Shown: positions 35,556 through 47,821 of the stretch, in pieces
How positions within the stretch are numbered: position 1 is the first letter of the stretch
Layout: every line of letters begins with the position of its first letter
Assembly: GCA_027886175.1 (NCBI GenBank)
Contig: JAJNNQ010000139.1
Coordinates: 124,001 to 188,000, forward strand
From: Phylloscopus collybita
Lineage: Eukaryota; Chordata; Aves; Passeriformes; Phylloscopidae
Length of the DNA stretch: 64,000 nucleotides
Direction of reading: 5' to 3'
Made by a program: the position numbers and the translations under genes
Notes under the pieces: generated by a model
What the model saw: only the letters and a program-made list of their open reading frames with translations
Told to the model about the DNA's origin: nothing
The model's database searches: none

Positions 35556-35561
35556 ACGTAG
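35556..35561. repeat. Target-site duplication, right (ACGTAG), LTR 2
   Basis: ACGTAG follows the CCACA end and continues into GATGTATAATTTGG, as at LTR 1. Confidence 0.9.
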
Positions 35562-35689
35562 GATGTATAATTTGGTTTCCCGTGGAATAGGGCACTGTTC
35601 ATGCCTAATGCTGTGTGCCTGCCACTGGGCATATGCCTGCTAAATCTCCATACAAATGAGCATATCTCGCAGATGCAATTTCCCACCAG

Positions 35690-38600
35690 TTCGAAGTTTG
35701 TTTGCCCTTGTAGTGCCAAAGGCCTCCTAAAAACTGACATCAGGAACGTGGGGTGGAGACTTCGGTTTCCCATGAAAAAGGTCCACCGTTCGTGTCCTAT
35801 GCTGTCTGCCTGCCACTGATCTTCTGCCTGCTGAAATTCCATACAAATGAGGATATCTCCTCAATGCAATCAACCACAGGACGGAACTTTGTCTGCCCTT
35901 GTAGTGCCAAAGGCCTCCTACAAACTGACATCAGGAACCTGGAGTGGAGACTTTGGTTTCCCATGGAAAAGGTCCATTGTTCGTGTCTAATGCTGTCTGC
36001 CGGCCACTGGGCTTATGCCTACTAAAATTCCACTAAAATTCTATACCATTGAAGATGTCTCTCACGTGCAATCTACCACCAAATGGAAGTTTGTCTCCCC
36101 CTGTAGAGCAAAAGGCTTCCTACAAATTGACATCAAGAAGCTGGGGTGGAGTCTTTGGTTTCCCATGGCAAAGGGCCACGGTTCCTGTCTAATGCTGTCT
36201 TCCTGCCACTGGGCTTATGCCTACTAAAATTACATACAAATGAGGATATCTCCCAGATGCAATATGCCACCAGTTGGAAGTTTGTCTCCTCTTGTAGTGC
36301 CAGAGGCCTCCTAGAAAATGACATCAGGAACTTGGGGTGGAGACTTTGGTTTCCCATGGAAATGGGCCACTATTCATGTCTAATTCTGTCTGCCTGCCGC
36401 TGGGATTCTGCCTACTAAAATTCCTCTAAAATTCCATACAAATGCGAATATCTCCCAGGTGCAAACTAACACCAGATGGAAGTTTCTCTGCCCTTATGTT
36501 TCCAAAGGCCTCCTACAAACTGCCATCAGAAACCTAGGGTGGAGACTTTGGTTTCCCATGGAAAAGGACCACCGTTCCTGTCTAATGCTGTCTGCCTGGC
36601 ACTGTGGTTATGACTGCTGAAGTTCCATACAAATGAGGATATCTCCCAGATGCAATATGCCACCAGATGGAAGTTTGTCTGCTCTTGCAGTGCCAAAGGC
36701 CTCCTTTATACTGACATTCGGAACCTGGCGTGGAGACTTTGGTTTCCTATGGAAAAGGCCCACCGTTCATGTTTAATGCTGTCTGCAACTGGGCTTCTGA
36801 GTACTAAAATACCACTAAAATTCCATACAAATAAGGACATCTACGAGGTGCGATCCACCACGAGATGGAGGTTTGTCTGCCCTTGGAGTGCCAAAGGCCT
36901 CCTACAAACTGACAGCAGGAGCCTGGGTTGGAGACTTTGTTTTCCCATGGAAAAGGGCCACCGTTCGTGTCTAATGCTGTCTGCCTGCCACTGGGCTTCT
37001 ATCTGCTGAAATTCCATACAAATGTGGATATCTTCCCGATGCAATCAACCACCAGACGGAAGTTTTTCTGCCCTTGTACTGTCAATGGCCTACTAAAACC
37101 TGACATCGGGAACGTGGTGTGGAGACTTTGGTTTCCCTAGGAAAAGGACCACCGTTCCTGTCTAATGCTGTCTGCCTGGCACTGTGGTTATGACTGCTGA
37201 AGGTCCATACAAATGAGGATATCTCCCAGGAGCAATCTACCACCAGGTGGAAGTTTGTCTACCCTTGTACTGCCGAAGGCCTCCTAGTAACGGACATCAG
37301 GAACGTGGGGTGGAGACTTTGGTTTCCCATAAAAATGGGCCACCGTTCGTGTCTAAAGCTGTCTGCCTGCCACTGGGGATCTTCGTAATAAAATTCCAAT
37401 AAAATTCCAGAGAAATGAGGATATCTCCCAGGTGCAATCTACCACCAGATGGAAGTTTTTCTGCCCTTGTAGTTCCAAACGCCTTCTATAAATTGACATC
37501 AGGAACGTGGGGTGGAGACTTTGTTTTCCCATGGAAATGGGCCACCGTTTGTGTCTAATGCTATGTGACTGCCACTGGGATTATGCCTAGTAAAATCCCG
37601 TACAAATGAGGATATCTCCCAGATAGAGTCTACCACCAGATGAAAGTTTGTCTGCCCTTGTAATGCCAAAGGCCTCCTACAAACTGACATCAGGATTCTG
37701 GAAAGGAGGCTTTGGTTTCCCATGGAAAAGGGGCACCCTTGTTGTTTAATGCCGTCTTCTTGCCACTGGGCTTATGACTACTGAAATTACATACAAATGA
37801 GGATATCTCCCTAACAAAATTTCCCACCAGATGGAAGTTTGTCTGCCCTTTTAATGCCAAAGGCCTACTAAAAACTGACATCAGGAGCCTGGTTGGAGAC
37901 TTTGTTTTCCCATGGAAAAGGGCCACCGTTCCTCTCTAATGTTGTCTGCCTGCCACTGGGCTTCTACCTGATGAAATTCCATAAAAATGAGGATATCTCA
38001 ACGATGCAATCAACCACCAGACGGAAGTTTGTCTGCCCTTGTACTGCCAAAGGCCTCCTAGAAATGGACATCAGGAACGAGGGGTGGAGACTTTGGTTTT
38101 CCATCAAATGGGCCATTTTTCTTGTCTAATGCTGTCTGCCTGCCACGGGGTTTCTTCCTACTAAAATTCCACTAAAACTCCATAAAAATGAGGATATCTC
38201 CCAGGTGCAATCTACAACCAGATGGAAGTTTCTCTGCCCTTATATTGGAAAACGTCTCCTACAAAGTGACATCAGCAACATGGGGTGGAGATTTTGGTTT
38301 CCCATGGAAAAGGGCCACTGTTCGTGTGTAATGCTGTCTGCCAGATACTGGGCTTATGCCTACTAAAATTCCACTAAAATTCCATACAAATGAGGATACC
38401 TCCCAGGTGCAATCTACCACCAGATGGAAGTTTGTCTGCCCTTGTAGTGTTAAAGGCTTCCTACAAATTAACATCAGGAACCTGGGGCGTAGACTTTGGT
38501 TTCCCATGGAAAAGGGCCACCGTTCGTGTCTAATGCTGTCTGCCTGGCACTGTGGTTATGACTGCTGCAGTTCCATACAAATGCTGATAAGTCCCAGGTG

Positions 38601-38881
38601 CAATCTACCACCAGGTGGAAGTTTGTCTGCCCTTGAAGTGCCAAAGGGCTCCTAAAAATTGACATCAGGAACATAGGATGGATAATTTGTTTTTCCATGG
38701 AAAGGGGCCACTGTTCGTGTCTAATGCTGTCTGCCTGCCAGTGGGCAGAAGCCTACCAAAATTCCCTACAAATGAGGATATCTCCCAAATGCAATTTCCC
38801 ACCAGATGGAAGTTTGTCTGCCCTTTTTATGCCAAAGGCCTCCTACAAACTGACATCAGGAGCCTGGGTTGGAGACTTTGT
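35690..38881 (+). repeat. Tail of a preceding HOR copy
   Basis: Matches 53.7-57.86 kb in the same order, at offsets of about 18,012, then 18,209-18,210, and finally 18,981 next to the HOR start, so small groups of monomers are missing relative to that copy. About 770 bp is lost near 38,655, where the sequence passes directly from CCAAAGGGCTCC to an ACATAGGATGGATAATTTG monomer. Confidence 0.75.
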
Positions 38882-41800
38882 TTTCCCATGGAAAAGGGCC
38901 ACCGTTCGTGTCTAATGCTGTCTGCCTGCCACTGGGCTTTTACCTGCTGAAATTCCATACAAATGAGGATATCTCCCCGATGCAATCAGCCACCAGACGG
39001 AAGTTTGTTTGCCCTTGTACTGCCAAAGGCCTCCTAAAACCTGACATCAGGAACGTGGCTTGGAGACTTTGGCTGCCCATGGGAAAAGGGCCACCGTTCA
39101 TGTCTAATGCTGTCTGCCTGCCACTGGGCTTCTACCTGCTGAAGTTCCATACAAATGAGGATATCTCTCCGATGCAATCAACCTCCAGACGGAAGTTTGT
39201 CTACCTTTGTAGTGTCAAAGGCCTCCTAGAAACGGACATCAGGAACGTGGGGTGGAGACTTTGGTTTCCCATAAAAATGGGCCATTGTTCGTGTCTAATG
39301 CTGTCTGCCTGCCACTATGCTTCTTCCTACTAAAATTCCACTAAAACTCCATAGAAATGAGGATATCTCCCAGGTGCAATCTACAACCAGATGGAAGTTT
39401 CTCTGCCCTTATATTGGAAAACGCCTCCTACAAAGTGACATCAGCAACATGGGGTGGAGATTTTGGTTTCCCATGGAAAAGGGCCACTGTTCGTGTCTAA
39501 TGCTGTCTGCCTGCCACTGGAGTTATGCCTACTGAAATTCCTCACAAATGAGGATATTTCCCAGATGGAATCTCCCACCAGTTGGAAGTCTGTTTGCCCT
39601 TCTAGTGCCAAAGGCCTCCTAAAAACTGACATCAGGAACCTGTTGTGGAGACTTTGGTTTCTCATGGAAATGGGCCACCGTTCGTGTCTAATAATGTCTG
39701 TCGGCCATTGGGCTTCTACCTACGAAAATTCCACTGAAATTCCATACAAATGAAGACATCTCCCGGGTGCAGTCTACCGCCAGATATAAGTGTTTCTGCC
39801 CTTGTATTTCCAAAGGCCTTCTATAAACTGACATGAGGAGCCTGGAGTGGACACTTTGGTTTCCCATGGATATGGGCCAGGGTTCGTGTGTAAAGCAGTC
39901 TGCCTGCTGCTGGATTTCTGCCTACTTTAATACCACTGAAATTCCATAAAAATGAGGATATCTCCCAGGTGCAATCTACCACCAGATGGAAGTTTTTCTG
40001 CCCTTGTACTTCCAAAGGCCTCTTACAAACTAATATCAGGAACGTGGGGTAGAGACTTCGGTTTCCCATGGAAAAGGACCACCGTTTGTGTCTAATGCTG
40101 TCTGCCTGCCACTGGGGTTATGCCTGCTGAAATTCCTCACAAATGAGGATATCTCCCGCACGGAATCTACCACCAGTTGGAATTTTATCTGCCCTTGTAG
40201 TGCCAAAGGCCTCCTACAAACTGACATCAGGCACGTGAGATGGAGACTTTGGTTTCCCAAGGAAATGGACCACAGTTCGTGTCTAATGCTGTCTGCGAGA
40301 CACTGGGCTTATGCCGACTAAAATTCCACTAAAATTCTATACAAATGAGGATGTCTCCCAGGTGCAATCTACCACCAGATGGAAGTTTGTCTGCCCCTGA
40401 AGAGCCAAAGGCTTCCTACAAATTGACATCAAGAACCTGAGGCGGAGACTTTGGTTTCCCATGGAAAAGGGCCACCGTTCGCGTCTAATACTGTCTGCCT
40501 GCCACTGGGCTTATGGCTATTAAAATTACATACAAATGAGGATATCTCCTAGATGCAATATGCCACCAATAGGAACTTTTTCTCCTCCTGTAGTGCCAGA
40601 GGCCTCCTAGAAAATGACATGAGGAACCTGGGGTGGAGACTTTGGTTTCCCATGGAAATGAGCCACTATTCATGTTGAATTCTGTCTACCTGCAGCTGGG
40701 ATTCTGTCTACTAATATTCCGCTAAAATTCCATACAAATGAGTATATCTCCCAGGTGCAATCTAACACCAGATGGAAGATTCTCTGCCCTTGTGTTTCCA
40801 AAGGCCTCCTACAAACTGCCATCAGGAACCTGGGGTGGAGACTTTGCTTTCCCATGGAAAAGGACCACCGTTCCTGTCTAATGCTGTCTGCCTGGCACTG
40901 TGGTGATGACTGCTGAAGTTCCATACAAATGAGGATATCTCCCAGGTGTAATCTACCACTGGGTGGAAGTTTTTCTGCCCCCGTAGTGCCAAAGGGCTCC
41001 TAAACACTGACATCCCGAACGGGGGGTGGAGACTTTTGTTTCCCAAAGAAATGTCCACCGTTCGTGTCTAATGCTGTCTGGCAGCCACTGGCCTTATGCC
41101 TACTAAAATTCCACTAAAATTCTATAGAAATGAGGTTATCTCCCAGGTGCAATCTACCACCAGATGGAAGTTTGCCTGCCCTTGTATTTCCAAAGGCCTC
41201 CTACAAACTGACATCAGGAACGTGAGGTGGAGACTTTGGTTTCCCATGGAAAAGGTCCATTGTTCGTGTCTAATGCTGTCTGCCTGCCACTGGGCTTCTG
41301 CCTGCTGAAATTCCATACAAATGAGGGTATCTCCTCGATTCAATCAAACACAAGACGGAACTTTGTCTGCCCTTGTAGTGCCAAAGGCCTCCTACAAAAT
41401 GACACCCGGAACCCGGAGTGGAGGCTTTGTTTTTCCATGGAAAGAGGCCACCGTTCGTGTCTAATGCTGTCTGCCTGCCACTGGGTTTCTTCCTACTAAA
41501 ATTCCACTAAAATTCCATAGAAATGAGGATATCTCCCAGGTGCAATCTACAACCAGATGGAAGTTTTTCTGCCCTTATATTGGAAAACGCCTCCTACAAT
41601 GAGACATCAGCAACGTGGGGTGGAGATTTTGGTTTCCCATGGAAATGGGCCACTGTTCGTGTCCAATGCTGTCTGCGTGCCACTTGGCTTCTGCCTTCTG
41701 AAATCCCATACAAATGAGCATATCTCGCCGATGCAATCAACCACCAGATGGAAGTTTGTCTGCCCTTTTAATGCCAAAGGCCTCCTACAAACTGACATGA

Positions 41801-44800
41801 GGAGCCTGGGTTGGAGACTTTGGTTTCCCATGGATATTGGCCAGCGTTCGTGTGTAATGCTGTCTGCCTGCCGCTGGACTTCTGCCTACTAAAATACCAC
41901 TAAAATTCCATACAAATGGCGATATCTCCCAGGTCCAATCTACCACCAGATGGAAATTTTTCTGCCCTTGTAGTTCCCTTCGCCTCTTAATGATTGACAT
42001 CAGGAACGTGGGATGGAGACTTTGGTTTCCCATGGAAAAGGGCACCGTTCGTGTCTAATGCTATCTGCCTGCCACTGGGGTTATGCCTTCTGAAATTCCT
42101 CACAAATGAGGATATCTCCCAGGTGCAATCTACCACCAGATGGAAGTTTGTCTGCCCTTGTAGTTCCAAAGCCCTCCTACAAACTGACATCAGGAACGTG
42201 AGGTGGAGACTTTGGTTTCCCATGGAAAAGGTCCATTGTTCGTGTCTAATGCTGTCTGCCTGCCACTGGGCTTATGCCTACTAAAATTCCACTAAAATTC
42301 TATACAAATGAGGATATCTCCCAGGTGCAATCTACCACCAGATAGAAGTTTGTCTGCCCTTGTAATTCCAAAGGCCTCCTACAAATTGTCATCAGGAACC
42401 TGGGGCGGAGACTTTGGTTTCCCCTGGAAAAGGGCCACTGTTCGTGTCTAATGCTGTCTGCCTGCCACTGGGCTTATGGGTACTAAAATTACATACAAAT
42501 GAGGATATCTCCCAGATGCAATATGCCACCAATTAGAAGTTTGTCCCCTCTTGTAGGGCCAGAGGCCTCCTAGAAAATGACATCAGGATCATGGGTTGGA
42601 GACTTTGGTTTCCTATGGAAATGGGCCACTATTCATGTCTAATTCTGTCTACATGCTGCTGGGATTCTGCCTACTAAAATTCCACTAAAATTCCATAAAA
42701 ATGAGTATATCTCCCAGCTACAACCTAACACCAGATGGAAGTTTCTCTGCCCTTGTATTTCCAAAGGCCTCCTACAAACTGCCATCAGGAACCTAGGGTG
42801 GAGACTTTGGTTTCCCATGGAAAAGGTCCATTGTTCGTGTCTAATGCTGTCTGCCTGCCACTGGGCTTCTGCCTGCTGAAATTCCATACAAATGAGGATA
42901 TCTCCTCGATGCAATCAACCACCAGATGGAACTTTGTCTGCTCTTGTAGTGCCAAAGGCCTCCTACAAACTCACATCAGGAACCTGGAGTGGAGACTTTG
43001 GTTTCCCATGGAAATGGGCCAGCGTTCGTGTCTAATGACTTGCGTCTACCACTAGGCTTCTGCCTATTAAAATCCCACTAAAATTCCATACAAATGAGGA
43101 TGTCTCCCAGGTGCAATCTACCACCAGATGGAAGTTTTTCTGCCTCTGTAGTGCCAAATGCCTCCTAAAAACTGACGTCAGGAACGTGGGGTGGAGACTT
43201 TGGTTTCCCATGGAAAAGGGGCACCGTTCGTGTCTAATGCTGTCTGCCTGTCACTGGTGTTATGCCTGCTGAAATACCTCACAAATGAGGATATCTCCCA
43301 GATGCAATATGCCAGCAGTTGGAAGTTTGTCTCCTCCTGTAGTGCCAGAGGTCTCCTAAAAACTGACATCAGGAACGTGGGGTGGAGACTTTGTTTTTCC
43401 ATGGATAGAGGCCACCGTTCGTGTCTAATGCTGTCTGCCTGCCAGTGGGCATATGCCTACCAAAGTTCCATACATATGAGGATATCTCCCAAATGCAATT
43501 TCCCACCAGATGAAAGTTTGTCTGCCCTTTTAATGCCAAAGGCCTCCTACAAACTGACATGAGGAGCCTGGGTTGGAGACTTTGGTTTCCCATGGATATT
43601 GGCCAGCGTTCGTGTGTAATGCTGTCTGCCTGCCGCTGGACTTCTGCCTACTAAAATTCCACTAAAATTCTATACAAATGAGGATATCTCCCAGGTGCAA
43701 TCTACCACCAGATGGAAGTTTGTCTGCCCTTGTAGTTCCAAAGGCCTCCTACAAACTGACATCAGGAACGTGAGGTGGAGACTTTGGTTTCCCATGGAAA
43801 AGGTCCATTGTTCATGTCTAATGCTGTCTGCGTGCCACTGGGCTTCTGCCTGCTGAAATTCCATACAAATGAGGATATCTCCTCGATGCAATCAACCACC
43901 AGACGGAACTTTGTCTGCCCTTCTAGTGCCAAACGCCTCCTTCAAACTGACATCAGGATCCTGGATTGGAAACTTTGGTTTCCCATGGAAATGGGCCAGC
44001 GTTCGTGTCTAATGATGTGTGCCTGCCACGAGGCTTCTGCCTATTAAAATTCCACTAAAATTCCATACAAATGAGGATGTCTCCCATGTGCAATCTACCA
44101 CCAGATGGAAGTTTGTCTGCCCCTGTAGAGCCAAAGGCTTCCTACAAATTGACATCAGGAACCTGGGGCGGAGACTTTGGTTTCCTATTCAAAAGGACCA
44201 CCGTTCCTGTCTAATGCTGTCTGCCTGGCACTGTGGTTATGACTGCTGAAGTTCAATACAAATGAGGATATCTCCCAGGTGCAATCTACCACCAGGTGGA
44301 CGTTTGTTTGCTCTCCTTGTGCCAAAGGCCTCGTAAAAACTGACATCAGGAACCTGGGGTGGAGACTTTGGTTTCCCAAGGTAATGGGCCACCGTTTGCG
44401 GCTAATGCTGCCTGCCAGCCACTGGGCTTATGCCTACTAAAATTCCACTAAAATTCTACACAAATGAGGATATCTCCCAGGTGCAATCTATAACCAGATG
44501 GAAGTTTGTCTGCCCTTGTAGTTCCAAACGCCTCCTAAAAACTGAAATCAGGAACGTGGGTTGGAGACTTTCTTCTCCCATGGAAATGGTCCACCGTTTG
44601 TGTCTAATGCTATGTGCCTGCCACTGGGCTTCTTCCTATTAAAATTCCACTAAAATTCCATAGAAATGAGGATATCTCCCAGGTGCAATCTACAACCAGA
44701 TGGAAGTTTCTCTGCCCTTATATTGGAAAACGCCCCCTACAAAGTGACATCAGCAACGTGCGGTGGAGGTTTTGGTTTCCCATGGAAAAGGTCCATTGTT

Positions 44801-45077
44801 CGTGTCTAATGCTGTCTGCCTGTCACTGGGGTTATGCCTGCTGAAATTCCTCACAAATGAAGATATCTCCCAGATGCAATATGCCAGCAGTTGGAAGTTT
44901 GTCTCCACTTGTAGTGCCAGAGGCCTCCTAAAAACCGACATCAGGAACGGGGGTTGGAGACTTTTTTTTTTCCATGGAAAGAGGCCACCGTTCGTGTCTA
45001 ATGCTGTCTGCCTGCCAGTGGGCATAAGCCTACCAAAGTTCCATACATATGAGGATATCTCCCAAATGCAATTTCCC

Positions 45078-47821
45078 ACCAGATGGAAGTTTGTCTGCCC
45101 TTGCAGTTCCAAACGCCTCCTAAAAACTGAAATCAGGAACGTGGGTTGGAGACTTTCTTCTCCCATGGAAATGGGCCAGCGTTCGTGTCTAATGATGTGT
45201 GCCTGCCACTAGGCTTCTGCCTATTAAAATTCCACTAAAATTCCATACAAATGAGGATGTCTCCCAGGTGCAATCTACCACCAGATGGAAGATTGTGTGC
45301 CCATTTAGAGCCAAAAGCTTCTTACAAACTGACATCAGGAACGTGCGGTGGAGACTTTGGTTTCCCATGGAAATGGGCCACCGTTTGTGTATAATGCTAT
45401 GTGCCTGCCACTGGGCTTATGCCTAGTAAAATCCCATACAAATGAGGATATCTCCCAGATGGAGTCTACCACCAGTTGAAAGTTTGTCTGCCCTTGTAAT
45501 GCCAACGGCCTCCTACAAATTGACATCAGGAATCTGGAAAGGACGCTTTGGTTTCCCATGGAAAAGGGCCACCCTTGGTGTTTAATGCTGTCTGCCTGCC
45601 AGTGGGCATATGCCTACTAAAATTCCCTACAAATGAGGATATCTCCCAAATGCAATTTCCCACCAGATGGAAGTTTGTCTGCCCGTTTAATGCCAAAGTC
45701 CTCCGACAACCTGACATCAGGAATGTGGGATGGAGACTTTGGTTTCCCTAGGAAACGGGCCACTGTTCCTGTCTAATTCTCTCTGCCTTCCGCTGGGATT
45801 CTGCCTACTAACATTCCACTAAAATTCCATAGAAATGAGGATATCTCCCAGGTGCAATCTACAACCAGATGGAAGTTTCTCTGCCCTTATATTGGAAAAT
45901 GCCTCCTACAAAGTGACATTTGCAACATGGGGTGGAGATTTTGGTTTCCCATGGAAAAGGGCCACTCTTTGTGTCTAATGCTGTCTACCTGTCACTGGGG
46001 TTATGCCTGTTGAAATTCCTCACAAATGAGGATATCTCCCCGGTGCAATCAACCACCAGATGGAAGTGTGTCTGCCCTTGTAGTGCCAAAAGCCTCCTTC
46101 AAACTGACATCAGGAACATAGTATGGCTAATTTGTTTTTCCATGGAAAAGGGCCACCGTTCCTGTCAAATGCTGTCTGCCTGGCACTGTGGTTATGACTG
46201 CTGAAGTTCTTCACAAATGAGGATATCTCCCACACGGAATCTACCACCAGTTGGAAGTTTGTCTGCCCTTGTAGTGCCAATGGACTCCTAAAAACTGACA
46301 TCAGGAACAAGGGGTGGAGACATTGTTTTCCCATGGAAATGGACCACCGTTCGTGTCTAATGCTGTCTGCCTGCCACTGGGGTTATGCCTACTAAAATTC
46401 CACTAAAATTCTATTTAAATGAGGATATCTCCCAGGTGCAATCTACCACCAGATGGAAGTTTGTCTGCCCTTGTAGGTCCTAAGGCCTCCTACAAACTGA
46501 CATCAGGAACGTGAGATGGAGACTTTGGTTTCCCATGGAAAAGGTCCATTGTTCGTGTCTAATGCTGTCTGCCTGCCAATGGGTTCCTGCCTGCTGAAAT
46601 TCCATACAAATGAGCATATCTCCTCGATGCAATCAACCACCAGACGGAACTTTGTCGGCCCTTGTAGTGCCAAAGGCCTCCTACAAACTGACATCAGGAA
46701 CCTGGAGTGGAAACTTTGGTTTCCATGGAAAAGGGCCACCGTTCGTTCCTAATGCTGTCTGCCTGCCGCTGGGTTTCTTCCTACTAAAATTCCAATAAAA
46801 TTCCATACAAATAAGGATATCTCCATGATGTAATATACAACGAGATGGAATTTTGTAGACCTTGTAGTCCAAAGGCCTCCTGCAAACTGACATCAGGAAC
46901 GTGGGGTGGAGACTTTGGTTTTCCAAGGAAAAGGTCCACCGTTCCTGTCTAATGCTGTCTGCCTGTCACATGGCTTATGGCTGCAAAAATTGCATACAAA
47001 TGAGGATATCTCCCAGGTGCAATCTACCACCAGTTGGAAGTTTTTCTAACCTTGTAGTGCCAAAGGCCTCCTACCAACTGACATCAGAAGACTGGGGTAG
47101 AGACCTTCGTGTCCCATGAAAAAGAGGCACCGTTTGTGTTTTATGCTCTCTGCCGATCATTTGGATTCTGCCTACTAAAATTCCACTAAAATTCCATGCA
47201 AATGAGGATATCTATCACGTGCAATCTACCACCAGTTGGAAGTTTGTCTACCCTTATAGTGCCAAAAGCCTCGTATAAATTATCATCAGGAATGTGGGGT
47301 GGAGACTTTGGTTTCCCATGAAAAAGCCACCGTTCGTGTCTAATGCTGTCTGCCTGGCACTGGGCTTCTTCCTACTAAAATTTCACTAAAATTCCATACA
47401 AATGAGGATATCTCCCTGGTTCAATCTACCACCAGATGAAAGTTCCTCTGCCTTTGTAGTGCCAAAAGCCTCGTATAAATTGACATCTTAAACCTAGGGT
47501 GGACACATAGGTTCCCATGGAAAAGGGTCACCGTTCGTGTCTAATGCTGTCTGCCTGCAACTGGGCATATGCCTGCTGAAATTCCATACAAATGAGAATA
47601 TCTCCAGGTGGAATCTATCAGCAGATGGAATTTTGTCTGCCCTTGTAGTGCCAAAGGCCTCCTACAAACTGACATCAGGCATGTGACATGGAGACTTTGG
47701 TTTCCCAAGGAAATGGACCACCGTTCGTGTCTAATGCTGTCTGCCAGACACTGGGCTTATGCCTACTAAAATTCCACTAAAATTCTACACAAATGAGGAT
47801 ATCTCCCAGGTGCAATCTATA
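45078..47821 (+). repeat. 2,744-bp tandem duplication, copy 1
   Basis: Bases from about 45,078 recur at offset 2,744 through about 47,788. I noticed one difference inside (GATGTGTGCC at about 45,194 against GATATGTGCC at about 47,938). The unit spans 14 monomers. Its single counterpart in block 1 (about 5.4-7.7 kb) is not duplicated, so the event is later than the HOR split. Confidence 0.9.

Larger units (their letters stand above)
34130..35681 (+). repeat. 1,552-bp duplicated segment, copy 2 (contains solo LTR 2)
   Basis: This is the second tandem copy of 32,578-34,129. Because it contains the same LTR with the same flanking ACGTAG on both sides, it arose by duplication of host DNA after the insertion, not by a second insertion. 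It ends in a hybrid monomer at 35,681, where the array returns to HOR-type monomers. Confidence 0.85.

Noticed and set aside
44962..44971. Ten-base T run as a Pol III terminator or retroposon tail
   Set aside because: It is a local expansion in a monomer that elsewhere reads CTTTGTTTTCCC or CTTTTTCC. No RNA gene or retroposon body lies beside it.
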